A stretch of 64,000 nt of DNA from an uncultured Acidobacteriota bacterium. Lineage in GTDB: Bacteria; Acidobacteriota; Blastocatellia; Pyrinomonadales; Pyrinomonadaceae. Every line of letters starts with the position of its first letter. The stretch's first letter is position 1. This document shows, piece after piece, positions 33,333 through 41,260 of the stretch. The position numbers and the translations under genes are program-made. The notes beneath the pieces are model-generated. The model was not told the origin of the DNA and ran no database searches. It saw only the letters and a list, made by a program, of their open reading frames with translations. The stretch lies in contig CALMPJ010000038.1 of NCBI GenBank assembly GCA_937871585.1, positions 43,145 through 107,144 on the forward strand. Direction: 5' to 3'.

Positions 33333-34762
33333 TCAAACAGCAAAAGAAAAATAGGAAGCGGAATACAAAAACCGTAGTCGTGGGTTCCGTAGTCAGACCA
33401 ATTTTTCGAAACTATCAACGGCTGAGTGCATTTTTTTCTATTTGCCGAAACAAATTTCTTGATGCCCTTGAAATCGTTGCTTGCGAGTTGATTCCTATAC
33501 TTTACTTCAATTGGCAGAAAACGATTGGGTGCAACATGAACAATGAAATCCACTTCAGTATCACGTTCTCGGTAATAGTCCATTTGAATTGTACCTCGCC
33601 AGTTTCTCAGAGTTAGGAAGACCAGATTCTCCGCGTACAATCCGAGCATTGCATTGTCTTCTAGAAGAGTGTCGGTCAATCTCAGCACCGCGTTTCTAAG
33701 CGCAAGGTCAACAAGGTAAAACTTCAAGTTTCCTTTTCGAACACGAAGCGCGCCCGGACGAAACTTTGAAATTTTATATATCAGGTCGGTCATCTCTAGT
33801 AGTGGGATATACTTTTCGATCTGTGATGCGTTAATTAGCGTTTCCTGGGAGACGGAATTCACGGCAACCTCTTGACCAGGACGCTCAAGAAGTGAGATGT
33901 AAAACCGTTTCAACAATTCAGGCTTTCGAAATTCGGCCGCAAGCAATAGATCCTCGTAGATCACCTTCTTAACTTGATTGTCGTAAAGGTACTCTTGCTT
34001 TGCCACCCAAGTCGGTAAATTCCATACTTCTGGAAAACCGCCTTCTAAGAAATATTGATTGAGCAAATCGTTTAGTTTCTGCTTTAAATTTTCGGACGGC
34101 AAAGGCAAACTAACCCGACGCTCTAGTCTGTTTGGGTCTTCGGTAAGTATTGCCTGAATGATCTCTCCACTTTGATGTATTTTCTCAAGTTCGTTGGTTA
34201 ATTCTGAATCTCCGCGAACATTGTAAAGAACATACTCTCTAAATGAGAATGGCAATAAATGATGGTCCTTCACCCTTCCTAGAAGGCTTTCACGGCTTTT
34301 TTTGAAAATAGGAGAGGATGCTGAGCCAGAAACCACCACGCGAATCGGGTACTTTAGGTCATAATACTTCTTTAGATACAACTCCCACCTGTCGAGCTTT
34401 TGAATTTCATCCAAGAAAAGATATGTTGGTCCGGTTGATTTCTCGTTAGCGATCAGCTTCATTGTCGTATCTATCAACTCATCGACTCGAACTTTGCTAG
34501 TTTCTAACGCTGGATCATCGAATGAATAGTAGACCAATTTTTCTGGAGCTATACCATCGCTGAGAAGCTGATCGATAAGTTGTAACAACAAAGTACTCTT
34601 TCCGATCCGCCTTGGCCCTGTTATTGAGATCATCTGTGGCAGATCTTTCAGGTCTCGGTAAAGATGGTGAAAAATAGGTCGCTTAAACTCGGGCAAGAGA
34701 AATTTACGAGATGAGTCCTGCCACCAAGGGTTATAGGGAAGAAATATCTTGTTTAATTTCAT
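33329..34762 (-). CDS. AAA ATPase with C-terminal DUF4143 domain
   Basis: The 477-residue protein has Walker A in ITGPRRIGKSTLLLQLIDQL, Walker B in PTYLFLDEIQKLDRWELYLK, an arginine/serine-rich sensor (VVVSGSASSPIFKKSRESLL) and a C-terminal DUF4143 nuclease-like region with FYLVDLALRNAVL, LVFLTLRNW, YYRERDTEVDFIVHV and FLPIEVKYRNQLASND (a PD-(D/E)xK-like E-x-K). I place the start at the ATG at 34762. Such ATPases are widespread accessory genes of unclear function. The gene is AT-rich compared with purN and was probably acquired. Confidence 0.85.
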   Translation of the reverse strand: MKLNKIFLPYNPWWQDSSRKFLLPEFKRPIFHHLYRDLKDLPQMISITGPRRIGKSTLLLQLIDQLLSDGIAPEKLVYYSFDDPALETSKVRVDELIDTTMKLIANEKSTGPTYLFLDEIQKLDRWELYLKKYYDLKYPIRVVVSGSASSPIFKKSRESLLGRVKDHHLLPFSFREYVLYNVRGDSELTNELEKIHQSGEIIQAILTEDPNRLERRVSLPLPSENLKQKLNDLLNQYFLEGGFPEVWNLPTWVAKQEYLYDNQVKKVIYEDLLLAAEFRKPELLKRFYISLLERPGQEVAVNSVSQETLINASQIEKYIPLLEMTDLIYKISKFRPGALRVRKGNLKFYLVDLALRNAVLRLTDTLLEDNAMLGLYAENLVFLTLRNWRGTIQMDYYRERDTEVDFIVHVAPNRFLPIEVKYRNQLASNDFKGIKKFVSANRKKCTQPLIVSKNWSDYGTHDYGFCIPLPIFLLLFD

Positions 34763-34871
34763 AGCTTTAGAGACAATAGCACAATTATCGTAGTTATGTA
34801 TATGATAATTGTTCAAAAGGCCACAACCACAATTGTTTCTATATTTTATGAAGGGTATTAGGCTTCAGTGC

Positions 34872-35285
34872 TTAGGTTGCGTGAGACCCTCTTTTCGGAT
34901 GATTCAACGCTCTATTAGATATCTTTGCGGTTCGGAGGTTTAAGAGCAGGATGCCGTCGGGGTCGATCTCGGCGTCGGCGAATTCGTGGGTTTCGTCGAT
35001 GTGTAGTGCACATTCCGTCATCAGGCGATAGGCCGCGATCTTTCGCCCGCCGTGCTTGCCTGAGACCATCACCGTATAGGCGTTCTTCATCGACGGTACC
35101 GTCGGTTTCAAACCGATCACATTATTCGCCGCGTCAAACAACAAATGAAACGCCTCCGGCGCCCCCAACCGTTCATGCGCCGTCCGGTTCAACACGATCG
35201 TCCCCATCCTGTTCATCGTCACATAAAGCCCCGCCCACTGCGGCCGCTTGTTGTCACGCGGTATCTCTTTCCAGATTCGTCGCAT
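34872..35285 (-). CDS. Conserved hypothetical protein, 137 aa
   Basis: I chose the ATG at 35285; the open frame reaches 35516 but the extra part overlaps the hairpin arm and the transposase gene. The protein has a well-formed conserved look, with IPRDNKRPQWAGLYVTMNRM, LLFDAANNVIGLKPTVPSMK, VSGKHGGRKIAAYRLMTECA and IDPDGILLLNLRTAKISNRA. I recall relatives in other Acidobacteria but no function. It has no signal peptide or membrane segment. Confidence 0.6.
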   Translation of the reverse strand: MRRIWKEIPRDNKRPQWAGLYVTMNRMGTIVLNRTAHERLGAPEAFHLLFDAANNVIGLKPTVPSMKNAYTVMVSGKHGGRKIAAYRLMTECALHIDETHEFADAEIDPDGILLLNLRTAKISNRALNHPKRGSHAT

Positions 35286-35362
35286 AGAAATATTGTAGCA
35301 TAAAAGGGCGGGTGTTGCATGTTTTATACATGACTCGCGCAAGGGTAGAGCCTTCCTTGAAA

Positions 35363-36010
35363 ATCGGCGAAGCCGATGACATATTTGTAGCCCACGGTGC
35401 GAACCGTGGGTAAGATCACCACCAAAACCCAAGGAACCGTCGAAGACGGTGACAATACGATGTCTCACACATATACAAGTCTGGTTTACCACGTCGTTTT
35501 CAGCACCAAAGGTCACATCAAGTCGCTAAAGAAAGAACGCCGAGCCGAACTATTCGCCTATCTTGCAGCATTGATCAAAGAAAAGGGTGGGAAAGCCATC
35601 ATCATTAACGGCGTCGAAGATCATGTTCACGTACTTTTCGAACTGCCGCCGTCCGTTGCGTTGTCGGACGTGATGCGATTTGTTAAGGCAAATTCGTCGA
35701 AGTGGTTTAAGGAGCGTTTCAAAGTTGCGTTTGCGTGGCAAACCGGATTCGGTGCGTTTAGCGTGTCTCGTTCCGGTATCAAAAAGGTCTCCGAATACAT
35801 TCGCAATCAAGAGATACATCATCAGAAACGTGATGTTCGCGAGGAGTTCATACTTTTACTCGACAAAAATGGCATCGATTTCGATCTGAATCATCTTTGG
35901 AAATGACAACGGTGCGAATGTCACCGTCTTCAACGGTTCCGTGGTTTTGGTGGGCATCCGTTCCCACGGTTTGCACCGTGGGCTACAATTATGGCGTCAT
36001 CTTCGATGAC
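35363..36010 (+). mobile_element. IS200/IS605-like transposase unit framed by inverted triple hairpins
   Basis: A HUH transposase gene is framed on each side by three hairpins in mirror order. Left: ATCGGC-GAA-GCCGAT (35363-35377), CCCACGGT-GCGA-ACCGTGGG (35393-35412), ACCGTC-GAA-GACGGT (35436-35450). Right: ACCGTCTTCAACGGT (35923-35937), CCCACGGT-TTGC-ACCGTGGG (35963-35982), GTCATC-TTC-GATGAC (35996-36010). The sequences between hairpins are also partly mirrored. A solo copy of the right arm lies at 36929-37025. Classical IS200 elements have only subterminal hairpins, so this layout is closer to REP/BIME-RAYT units. Confidence 0.75.
35460..35906 (+). CDS. tnpA: IS200/IS605-like HUH (Y1) transposase TnpA
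   Basis: The 148-residue protein has the Y1 transposase start TYTSLVYHVVFSTKGHIKSL, the HUH motif in GVEDHVHVLFELPPS and the catalytic-tyrosine helix KKVSEYIRNQEIHHQKR. It nicks single-stranded DNA at hairpins and forms a 5'-phosphotyrosine link. I chose the ATG at 35460; the frame is open back to a GTG at 35397, but that stretch lies in the left hairpin arm. No tnpB accompanies it. Confidence 0.88.
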   Translation: MSHTYTSLVYHVVFSTKGHIKSLKKERRAELFAYLAALIKEKGGKAIIINGVEDHVHVLFELPPSVALSDVMRFVKANSSKWFKERFKVAFAWQTGFGAFSVSRSGIKKVSEYIRNQEIHHQKRDVREEFILLLDKNGIDFDLNHLWK

Positions 36011-36019
36011 TGAAGAATA
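35923..36019. repeat. Right hairpin arm of the tnpA unit
   Basis: Three hairpins follow each other (35923-35937, 35963-35982, 35996-36010), and a tail TGAAGAAT closes the repeat. The same order and nearly the same sequence recur at 36929-37025. Confidence 0.75.
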
Positions 36020-36109
36020 GTAAGTCAGGACTAGCTGCTCATGTTCCCTATTCGCCCCTTGATTTTCGTTATACTTGAAAAATTCAGTATTTGAGAATAG
36101 TGTGGGCGT

Positions 36110-36745
36110 ATGAGATGTAGAATTGTGCTTTTATTAATGGTGCTGTGCGTCTTCGGAGCAAGTCAGGCTCAGGCGACTTGGCAGAGATTAGATACATTGA
36201 TCTATGAAGGAAAAGAATATCCGATATTTAACACGATGATGTCCGACTATTTCGTGAAGTATCCGGATCGAAACCCAAACGACGAAAGCGAAGGGCGATG
36301 CAGTGGCTCTTGGAGAGGCTACGAAGCGGAATTTGAAGTTTCCGACAACTTGATCTATCTGAAGGACATATTCAGCAAGCCTTGCAGTTTGCGCACTTCA
36401 GCTCTTATGAAGGTAAATCCTGACGGCAAGAAATTGTTGGTCGACTGGTACTCAGGTTTTTTGATATCCGTTGGCGGCGAGAATACATCTGACCTCTATA
36501 GTAACGAGTTTTTGGACTCATTTGAGAGGTATGCTTTTTTCGAAGTAAAGGCCGGTAAGATTGGCCAAGTTCGTCAGTTCGACAACAAAGGATACCTTAA
36601 GTTCAAAAAACTTCAGTTCGAGGGTTTCAAGAAGACCGAGAGGTACGAAGAGCTAGTCAAACGATTTGGGAACAAGCCTCGCGAATCCGCCGACTCTGGA
36701 ATTTATTGGTCGTTTCTCTTTGACATGGATCGATTCTACTTTTAA
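36110..36745 (+). CDS. Secreted protein of unknown function, 211 aa
   Basis: A signal peptide is visible (IVLLLMVLCVFGASQAQA). The mature part is rich in aromatic residues, with LIYEGKEYPIFNTMMSDYFV, two cysteines that could form a disulfide (GRCSGSW and KPCSLRTS) and the end SGIYWSFLFDMDRFYF. I do not recognise a family. The gene stands between the two hairpin-repeat arrays. Confidence 0.6.
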   Translation: MRCRIVLLLMVLCVFGASQAQATWQRLDTLIYEGKEYPIFNTMMSDYFVKYPDRNPNDESEGRCSGSWRGYEAEFEVSDNLIYLKDIFSKPCSLRTSALMKVNPDGKKLLVDWYSGFLISVGGENTSDLYSNEFLDSFERYAFFEVKAGKIGQVRQFDNKGYLKFKKLQFEGFKKTERYEELVKRFGNKPRESADSGIYWSFLFDMDRFYF

Positions 36746-36798
36746 GTATCATCTGCTGAGCTTAGAACAAATGGTGTACGCTTTCATTTGTCGAGGCA

Positions 36799-36917
36799 CA
36801 AGCCCGCACTGAGTCTTCGGAGTAAGGGCGTTACTCTCAAGATTGGTCATGTAGAACTCACGGCAGCAGCCGATTCTCCTCACATCCGTGTAACGCCCTT
36901 ACTAACGTGCGGGCTTG
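36799..36917. repeat. MITE-like element with nested inverted repeats
   Basis: The 119-base element has outer arms CAAGCCCGCAC (36799-36809) and GTGCGGGCTTG (36907-36917) and inner arms AGTAAGGGCGTTAC (36821-36834) and GTAACGCCCTTACT (36890-36903), both perfectly complementary. It carries no coding frame and looks like a BIME or MITE unit of a third REP family. Confidence 0.7.
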
Positions 36918-36928
36918 GGCCTTTTGTC

Positions 36929-37025
36929 ACCGTCTTCGACGGTTCCGTGGTGTTTACGGGCATCCGTTGCCACGGTTTGCACCGTGGGCTACAGTTATTG
37001 CGTCATCTTCGATGACTGAAGAATC
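36929..37025. repeat. Solo copy of the tnpA-unit hairpin arm
   Basis: The three hairpins ACCGTC-TTC-GACGGT (36929-36943), CCACGGT-TTGC-ACCGTGG (36970-36987) and GTCATC-TTC-GATGAC (37002-37016) are a near copy of 35923-36019 without a transposase. It starts directly after the MITE-like element. Confidence 0.75.
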
Positions 37026-37026
37026 A

Positions 37027-37525
37027 TGCCGACGTGCGTTCGCGGCGTAGCCGTATGAATTCATACGGTTAATTGGTACAAAGATCCGTGAATGATGGCC
37101 ACGATGATGGCATGGTGAACTAAGCATGATGAGGTGTATGATCGGGCGGATTTGGGTTGAGGGATTGGTGTAAAAGGCGGACGATTTTGGGCGTTTTTGA
37201 GTGCTTTTTGTGAAGATAGTGTCGAAATTGGCTTCTTTTTTGGCAATATTGGCCGAAATTTGGCGACATTTGGGTCGTATATGTCGATTATTTGGTGCTA
37301 CCTCTTGATATTTGCTATGGAGTACGGCTGTTTTAGGTAGTTGAAATGGGTTTTTGGCGATAAGAATAGCCACGAATGTACGAATGGGAAACTCTTTATT
37401 CGTTCATTCGTGGCTACTCTCTTCTCTTTGACCGCGGATCAGGCGCCGAAAGCGCTGTATCTCCTTTTGACAAAAGGTTTTCGGCGCGCGTAAACTCTAG
37501 GTTTTCACTTCTTGAAGTGAAGCAA
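37027..37525. other. Gene-poor spacer before rnpA/rpmH with palindromes and G/T-rich strand bias
   Basis: I see no gene in this stretch. It holds a perfect 18-base palindrome CCGTATGAATTCATACGG (37053-37070), a plus strand very poor in C and rich in G and T from about 37110 to 37330, and an inverted repeat with 19-base arms (37367-37385 and 37398-37416, one mismatch; arms begin with TAGCCACGAATG). The rpmH/rnpA promoter should lie in its last 100 bases, but no clear -35/-10 pair stands out. Confidence 0.5.
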
Positions 37526-38077
37526 ATGGAGAGCAGGTATGCCAAAGAGAACGTTTCAACCAAACAACCGCAGACGCGCCAAAAAGCACGGGTTTCGTGC
37601 ACGCATGGCGACAAAGAACGGACGCGCCGTTCTGAAACGCCGCCGAGCCAAAGGCCGCAAGCGTTTGACGGTTCAGCACTACTAAGTTTTACTTTACCGA
37701 AGGAAGCTCGGCTCGCTAAGCGCGCCGAGTTTCTTCGTGTTTACGAACAGGGCAAACGGATCGAGGGCCGTCTGATGACGATCTTTGCAATGCCGAATAA
37801 CAGGCCGCTGCACCGCATCGGCGTGACGGCCACGAAGAAAGCGATCGGCAAGGCACACGACCGAAATCGTGCGAAACGCCTATTGAGAGAGTGCTTTCGC
37901 TTGAGCCGCAGGGAACTGAATTCGATCGCACAACGTTATGACATTGTGCTTAATGCGCGGCGAAGCGTTGTATTCGCCAAGGTCGAGAAACCGCTGGCTG
38001 AGTTTCGCGATCTGATCTATAGATTGGCAGAAACACGAGCAGTAGCGAGTGTGCCGGAGAAGCGATCAGTTCGGTAG
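37526..38077 (+). CDS. rnpA: RNase P protein component with N-terminal extension that contains rpmH in another frame
   Basis: The conserved RnpA body is clear: [40 protein letters not shown] (the RNR RNA-binding motif) and [20 protein letters not shown]. It assists the RNase P RNA in cleaving tRNA 5' leaders. Between the end of rpmH and this body there is no ATG, GTG or TTG in frame. The frame is open through all of rpmH, and the nearest good start is the ATG at 37526, 13 bases before the rpmH start, giving 183 residues with an extension of about 57 residues that is rich in Arg, Lys, Ser and Thr. This nested arrangement is known from Thermus. Confidence 0.75.
   Translation: MESRYAKENVSTKQPQTRQKARVSCTHGDKERTRRSETPPSQRPQAFDGSALLSFTLPKEARLAKRAEFLRVYEQGKRIEGRLMTIFAMPNNRPLHRIGVTATKKAIGKAHDRNRAKRLLRECFRLSRRELNSIAQRYDIVLNARRSVVFAKVEKPLAEFRDLIYRLAETRAVASVPEKRSVR
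37539..37685 (+). CDS. rpmH: Ribosomal protein L34
   Basis: A 48-residue, highly basic protein with the L34 signature: [20 protein letters not shown], then [20 protein letters not shown] and KRLTVQHY. It is a component of the 50S subunit. A GGAGAGCAGG site precedes the ATG. It lies entirely within the extended rnpA frame (shift of +1), so both proteins would be made from overlapping codons. Confidence 0.97.
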   Translation: MPKRTFQPNNRRRAKKHGFRARMATKNGRAVLKRRRAKGRKRLTVQHY

Positions 38078-38115
38078 TGCACACTCCCTAACGGTCGTGT
38101 TTCAGCCCGGAAGAT

Positions 38116-38325
38116 ATGAAGTTTTTGGTGATCGACATGTTGGGTGTTTATAAGGCGATGGTGTCGCCTTTTCTGCCGCCTGCATGCCGGTTTGAGCCGA
38201 CGTGCTCTGAGTACACGCGGCAGGCCGTTGAGAAATACGGTGCGATAAAAGGAATTTGGATGGGCATCAAGCGGATCTTGAGATGCCAGCCGTTCTGTGA
38301 GGGCGGGCACGATCCTGTCAAGTAA
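38116..38325 (+). CDS. yidD: Membrane protein insertion efficiency factor YidD
   Basis: The 69-residue protein has the family pattern VYKAMVSPFLPPACRFEPTC followed by SEYTRQAVEKYGAIKGIWMG and RILRCQPFCEGGHDPV, with the three conserved cysteines. It supports YidC-dependent membrane insertion at the inner face of the membrane. Its place between rnpA and yidC is the classical gene order. Confidence 0.96.
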   Translation: MKFLVIDMLGVYKAMVSPFLPPACRFEPTCSEYTRQAVEKYGAIKGIWMGIKRILRCQPFCEGGHDPVK

Positions 38326-38390
38326 GCTGTCGGCAGTAAGCAGTGAGCAGTTTTGCTCTTACGGCTTACGGTTCACAGCTCACTGCAAAC
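38324..38390. repeat. Palindromic repeat between yidD and yidC
   Basis: Interleaved inverted repeats fill this gap: AGCTGT/ACAGCT, GTAAGC/GCTTAC, GCAGTGAGC (38340-38348)/GCTCACTGC (38378-38386). The transcript can fold into a strong structure just ahead of the yidC start. It resembles another REP-type unit inserted in the operon. Confidence 0.6.
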
Positions 38391-38399
38391 TTTTTGAAG

Positions 38400-40319
38400 A
38401 TGGAAAATCAATCCAATAGTGGCAATCAATCACGTTTCTTAATAGCCGCCGCACTTTCGATGGCAGTTTTGTTTGCGTGGCAGTTGTTTTTTGCCCCGAA
38501 ACCCGCACCGGTCGATCCGAACGCTAATACAAATGCGAATGTTGCCGCTGCGGCACCGACCACTGCCACTCCGGCACAGCCCGCCGCCGCAACGTCAACG
38601 CCGCCCGTTGTCACTAATCCTGATACGACGCCCGCGAAGACGATAACGATCAAATCGCCTCTGTACGAGGTCAAGATCGATTCGAACGGCGCGGTCGCTT
38701 CGAGCTGGATCATCAATAAGAACCAGTCGCCAAAGGCCGATTTTCCTGTTTATGCAGATGGCTCGAACGGCTCGGATAAAAAGCCTCTGCAGTTGATCTC
38801 GCAAGAAGCTCTGAATCGTAACCCGCGTGAATTGCCGTTCCGCATCGCGACCGATGACGCGGCGTTGAACACTTCGATCAACGAACGCAACTATCAGATC
38901 TCGGCAGCGGAAGAAACCATCACGCTCAACGCCGGCGAAGAGCGAACCATCGAAATGACGCTCACGGACGGCGGAGTTTCGGTCAAGAAAACCTTCGTTT
39001 TTCGCGGTGACAGTTACGTTTCGGACCTTGCTGTTAGCCTAACGAATAACGGCCAGCCGGTGCCAAACACGCGTCTGCTTATCGGTGCTTCGATCGGTGA
39101 CCACGCGATCAACAATCACACTTTCTATCATCCTGAGTCCGAGGCAGTTGCCGGCATCGGCGGCGATATCTATCGTCACCAAGGCAATTATTCGTTCACG
39201 TACGACGCTTCGAACCAAGCGACGCTGACCGACAAAGGCCAGGTCGAATGGGCCGCTGTCGCCGATTCATACTTCGCGATGGCCGCCGTGCCGGCTGTGC
39301 CCGGACAGAATGTCGAGTATCGCGCTTCGAAATACGACGTTCAGACAATGCCGTTCTACTCGAGCATTTTCCAGTGGATACTCCGCAATTCGACAACGAC
39401 CGAAACACGCCACCTCGTGACCGTATATCTGCCGATCACGACCGACGGTTCGGTGACGAAGGTTTACACAGGAACGAAAGATTACTTTTTGCTGAGTGAG
39501 CTCAGCTCCAAGTCGAATGAGACCTTCGGTCGAAATGTTGATATCACGAATCTGATCAATTTCAGCTCGTATTCGTTCCTGCGTTGGATGGTCAAACCGA
39601 TCGCGATCGTCGTCCTTCATTCGCTTAATTTCTTTAACTCGCTGACGGGAAATTACGGCGTTGCGATCATCGTCTTCACGTTCTTGTTCTACATGCTGCT
39701 GTTCCCGCTAAGGTGGTCGCAGTCGAAATCGTTCAAGAAGGCTTCGGGTAACGCTCCGAAGATGAAGGAAATTCAGGACAAGATCAAAGACCTGCAAAAG
39801 AAAGGCGTCGCTAACGATGACCCGCGGATGCGCGACCTGCAGATGCAGCAGCTTCGTCTTACCAAAGACGCTTTGCCGATCGGCGGATGTCTGCCGATGC
39901 TGCTACAGTTCCCGCTGCTGATAGCATTCTACACAGCAGTGACCGTCTCGCTTGAAGTTCGCCAAGCGTCGTTCATGTGGCTGCCTGACCTATCGGCTGC
40001 AGATCCGTGGCATTTGCTTGAGTTCGCTTTCGCATTGTCGATGATCTTGTCGATGAAGTTCACACCACAAGCCGCGGCGGTCACGCCGGAACAGCAGATG
40101 CAGCAGAAAATGATGACCTACATCATGCCGATCATGATGCTTTGGGTTATGTGGTCGGCGCCGTCGGGACTGCTGTTATACTGGTTCTTCGGCAACATCG
40201 TGAGCTTTGGCCAGCAGATGGTCATTAATCATTTGAACAAGTCAAACACGCCGCCGGGAACAGAGGTTGTCGCCGACGTTCCTAAGGGTGCGAAACAGGT
40301 GAAGCCAAAACTGGCGTAG
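38400..40319 (+). CDS. yidC: Membrane protein insertase YidC
   Basis: The 639-residue protein has an N-terminal helix (FLIAAALSMAVLFAWQLFFA), an alanine/proline/threonine-rich linker, a large periplasmic beta-sandwich domain as in Gram-negative YidC, and the conserved insertase core with five helices (NYGVAIIVFTFLFYMLLFPL, LPIGGCLPMLLQFPLLIAFY, then MPIMMLWVMWSAPSGLLLYW). The positively charged groove region KSFKKASGNAPKMKEIQDKI is present. The start is the ATG at 38400; the open frame upstream runs through the palindromic repeat and is not coding. Confidence 0.97.
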   Translation: MENQSNSGNQSRFLIAAALSMAVLFAWQLFFAPKPAPVDPNANTNANVAAAAPTTATPAQPAAATSTPPVVTNPDTTPAKTITIKSPLYEVKIDSNGAVASSWIINKNQSPKADFPVYADGSNGSDKKPLQLISQEALNRNPRELPFRIATDDAALNTSINERNYQISAAEETITLNAGEERTIEMTLTDGGVSVKKTFVFRGDSYVSDLAVSLTNNGQPVPNTRLLIGASIGDHAINNHTFYHPESEAVAGIGGDIYRHQGNYSFTYDASNQATLTDKGQVEWAAVADSYFAMAAVPAVPGQNVEYRASKYDVQTMPFYSSIFQWILRNSTTTETRHLVTVYLPITTDGSVTKVYTGTKDYFLLSELSSKSNETFGRNVDITNLINFSSYSFLRWMVKPIAIVVLHSLNFFNSLTGNYGVAIIVFTFLFYMLLFPLRWSQSKSFKKASGNAPKMKEIQDKIKDLQKKGVANDDPRMRDLQMQQLRLTKDALPIGGCLPMLLQFPLLIAFYTAVTVSLEVRQASFMWLPDLSAADPWHLLEFAFALSMILSMKFTPQAAAVTPEQQMQQKMMTYIMPIMMLWVMWSAPSGLLLYWFFGNIVSFGQQMVINHLNKSNTPPGTEVVADVPKGAKQVKPKLA

Positions 40320-40329
40320 GAGAATCGAG

Positions 40330-40779
40330 ATGGAACAGATCTGCAACAATGCGAAAGAGTTTTTGTCGGGTGTCGTCAACGACCTTGGTTTTGATCTCAA
40401 AGTCGATTCAAAGATCACCGACGAAGGCTGTTTGCTTGATCTTAGCGGCGAGGACGCTCATTTTGCGTTGGCCGAGAATGGTGAATTGCTGGACGCATTT
40501 GAAGTAATTCTGTTTCAATCATTTGGCCGTGAACTCGATCGCGAGCATCGCTACATCGTTGACGCCGAAGGCTTTCGTCAAACTCGCAAAGCTGAGCTAA
40601 ACGCAATGGCTCGTTTCGCCGCGGACCAAGTCCGCAAGAATGGTAGGCCGTTTACGTTCGGCGTCCTCAATTCTACCGAACGCCGCATCATACATATGTC
40701 GCTGCAAAAAGAAGAAGATCTTTTTACAGAATCGGTGGGCGACGGTAGAGAAAGACGATTACAGGTTCGTTTGCAGTAG
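40330..40779 (+). CDS. jag: Jag/KhpB-like RNA-binding protein (KH and R3H domains)
   Basis: The 149-residue protein has a KH-like region (ITDEGCLLDLSGEDAHFALA, then NGELLDAFEVILFQSF) and a C-terminal R3H domain (LNAMARFAADQVRKNGRPFT, then FGVLNSTERRIIHMSLQ). It lacks the N-terminal Jag_N domain and is shorter than most Jag proteins. It follows yidC after ten bases, the normal place. Confidence 0.88.
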   Translation: MEQICNNAKEFLSGVVNDLGFDLKVDSKITDEGCLLDLSGEDAHFALAENGELLDAFEVILFQSFGRELDREHRYIVDAEGFRQTRKAELNAMARFAADQVRKNGRPFTFGVLNSTERRIIHMSLQKEEDLFTESVGDGRERRLQVRLQ

Positions 40780-40798
40780 TAGCGAGAAAAGTTTAAGA

Positions 40799-41260
40799 CT
40801 ATCTTTGGACGCGAGATAAGTTTTGTGCGTCAAGCAGATCCTGACCTCGGCCGGTCGCGAGTTTGTTCTTTACGAGAGCTTTGAGACCGATCACCGGTAT
40901 TCTTCGACCATCAAGTTCAAACATCTCAGACTCCGCAACCGCCTCGTCATAACTAACGCCCGTAATCCTGTTAATAATATCGATCCGCTGAGGAGGTATT
41001 CCCAGTTGAAGCACTCCACCGTAGTCTGAAAAATCTTCCTCGGCGACTTCGAACTGGTGTAAGGGAGCTCCAAAATCTGCAAGAGCATTGTAGAGCCTCT
41101 TCGCGTTTGTCGGTTCGGCTCTAACGAAAACATCGAGATCTTTTGTTGCTCGCGGATGTCCGTGAAAGGAAACTGCGTAGCCACCGACGACAACAAAATC
41201 TACCTTGCCATCCACAAGTATGGTCAAGAAATCGATAAAGTCTGTCGTTAGTTCGTTCAC
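40799..41260 (-). CDS. Nucleotidyltransferase of the pol-beta superfamily (second module)
   Basis: This 153-residue protein carries the nucleotidyltransferase signature FVVVGGYAVSFHGHPRATKD followed by LDVFVRAEP, a GIPPQRIDIINRITGVSYDE stretch and the end KNKLATGRGQDLLDAQNL. It is a distant relative of the enzyme at 32259 with the same overall plan. It overlaps its upstream partner gene by four bases. The pair is inserted between jag and mnmE on the opposite strand. A toxin or AbiEii-like role is possible but not shown. Confidence 0.75.
   Translation of the reverse strand: MNELTTDFIDFLTILVDGKVDFVVVGGYAVSFHGHPRATKDLDVFVRAEPTNAKRLYNALADFGAPLHQFEVAEEDFSDYGGVLQLGIPPQRIDIINRITGVSYDEAVAESEMFELDGRRIPVIGLKALVKNKLATGRGQDLLDAQNLSRVQR

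Noticed and set aside
33329..34762. AAA/DUF4143 gene as part of a named anti-phage system
   Set aside because: It has no partner gene of a known defence system, and DUF4143 ATPases are widespread without a defined role, so no system was called.
35286..36020. CRISPR array, considered because of the repeated hairpins around tnpA
   Set aside because: The repeats are inverted and mirror-symmetric around a transposase, without regular direct repeats and spacers, and no cas genes are present.
36954..37373. Minus-strand open frame of 139 codons before rpmH
   Set aside because: It runs through the solo hairpin repeat and the G/T-biased spacer, and its composition (Lys, Pro, Ser) follows from the base bias. 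No ribosome-binding site or family signal is seen.
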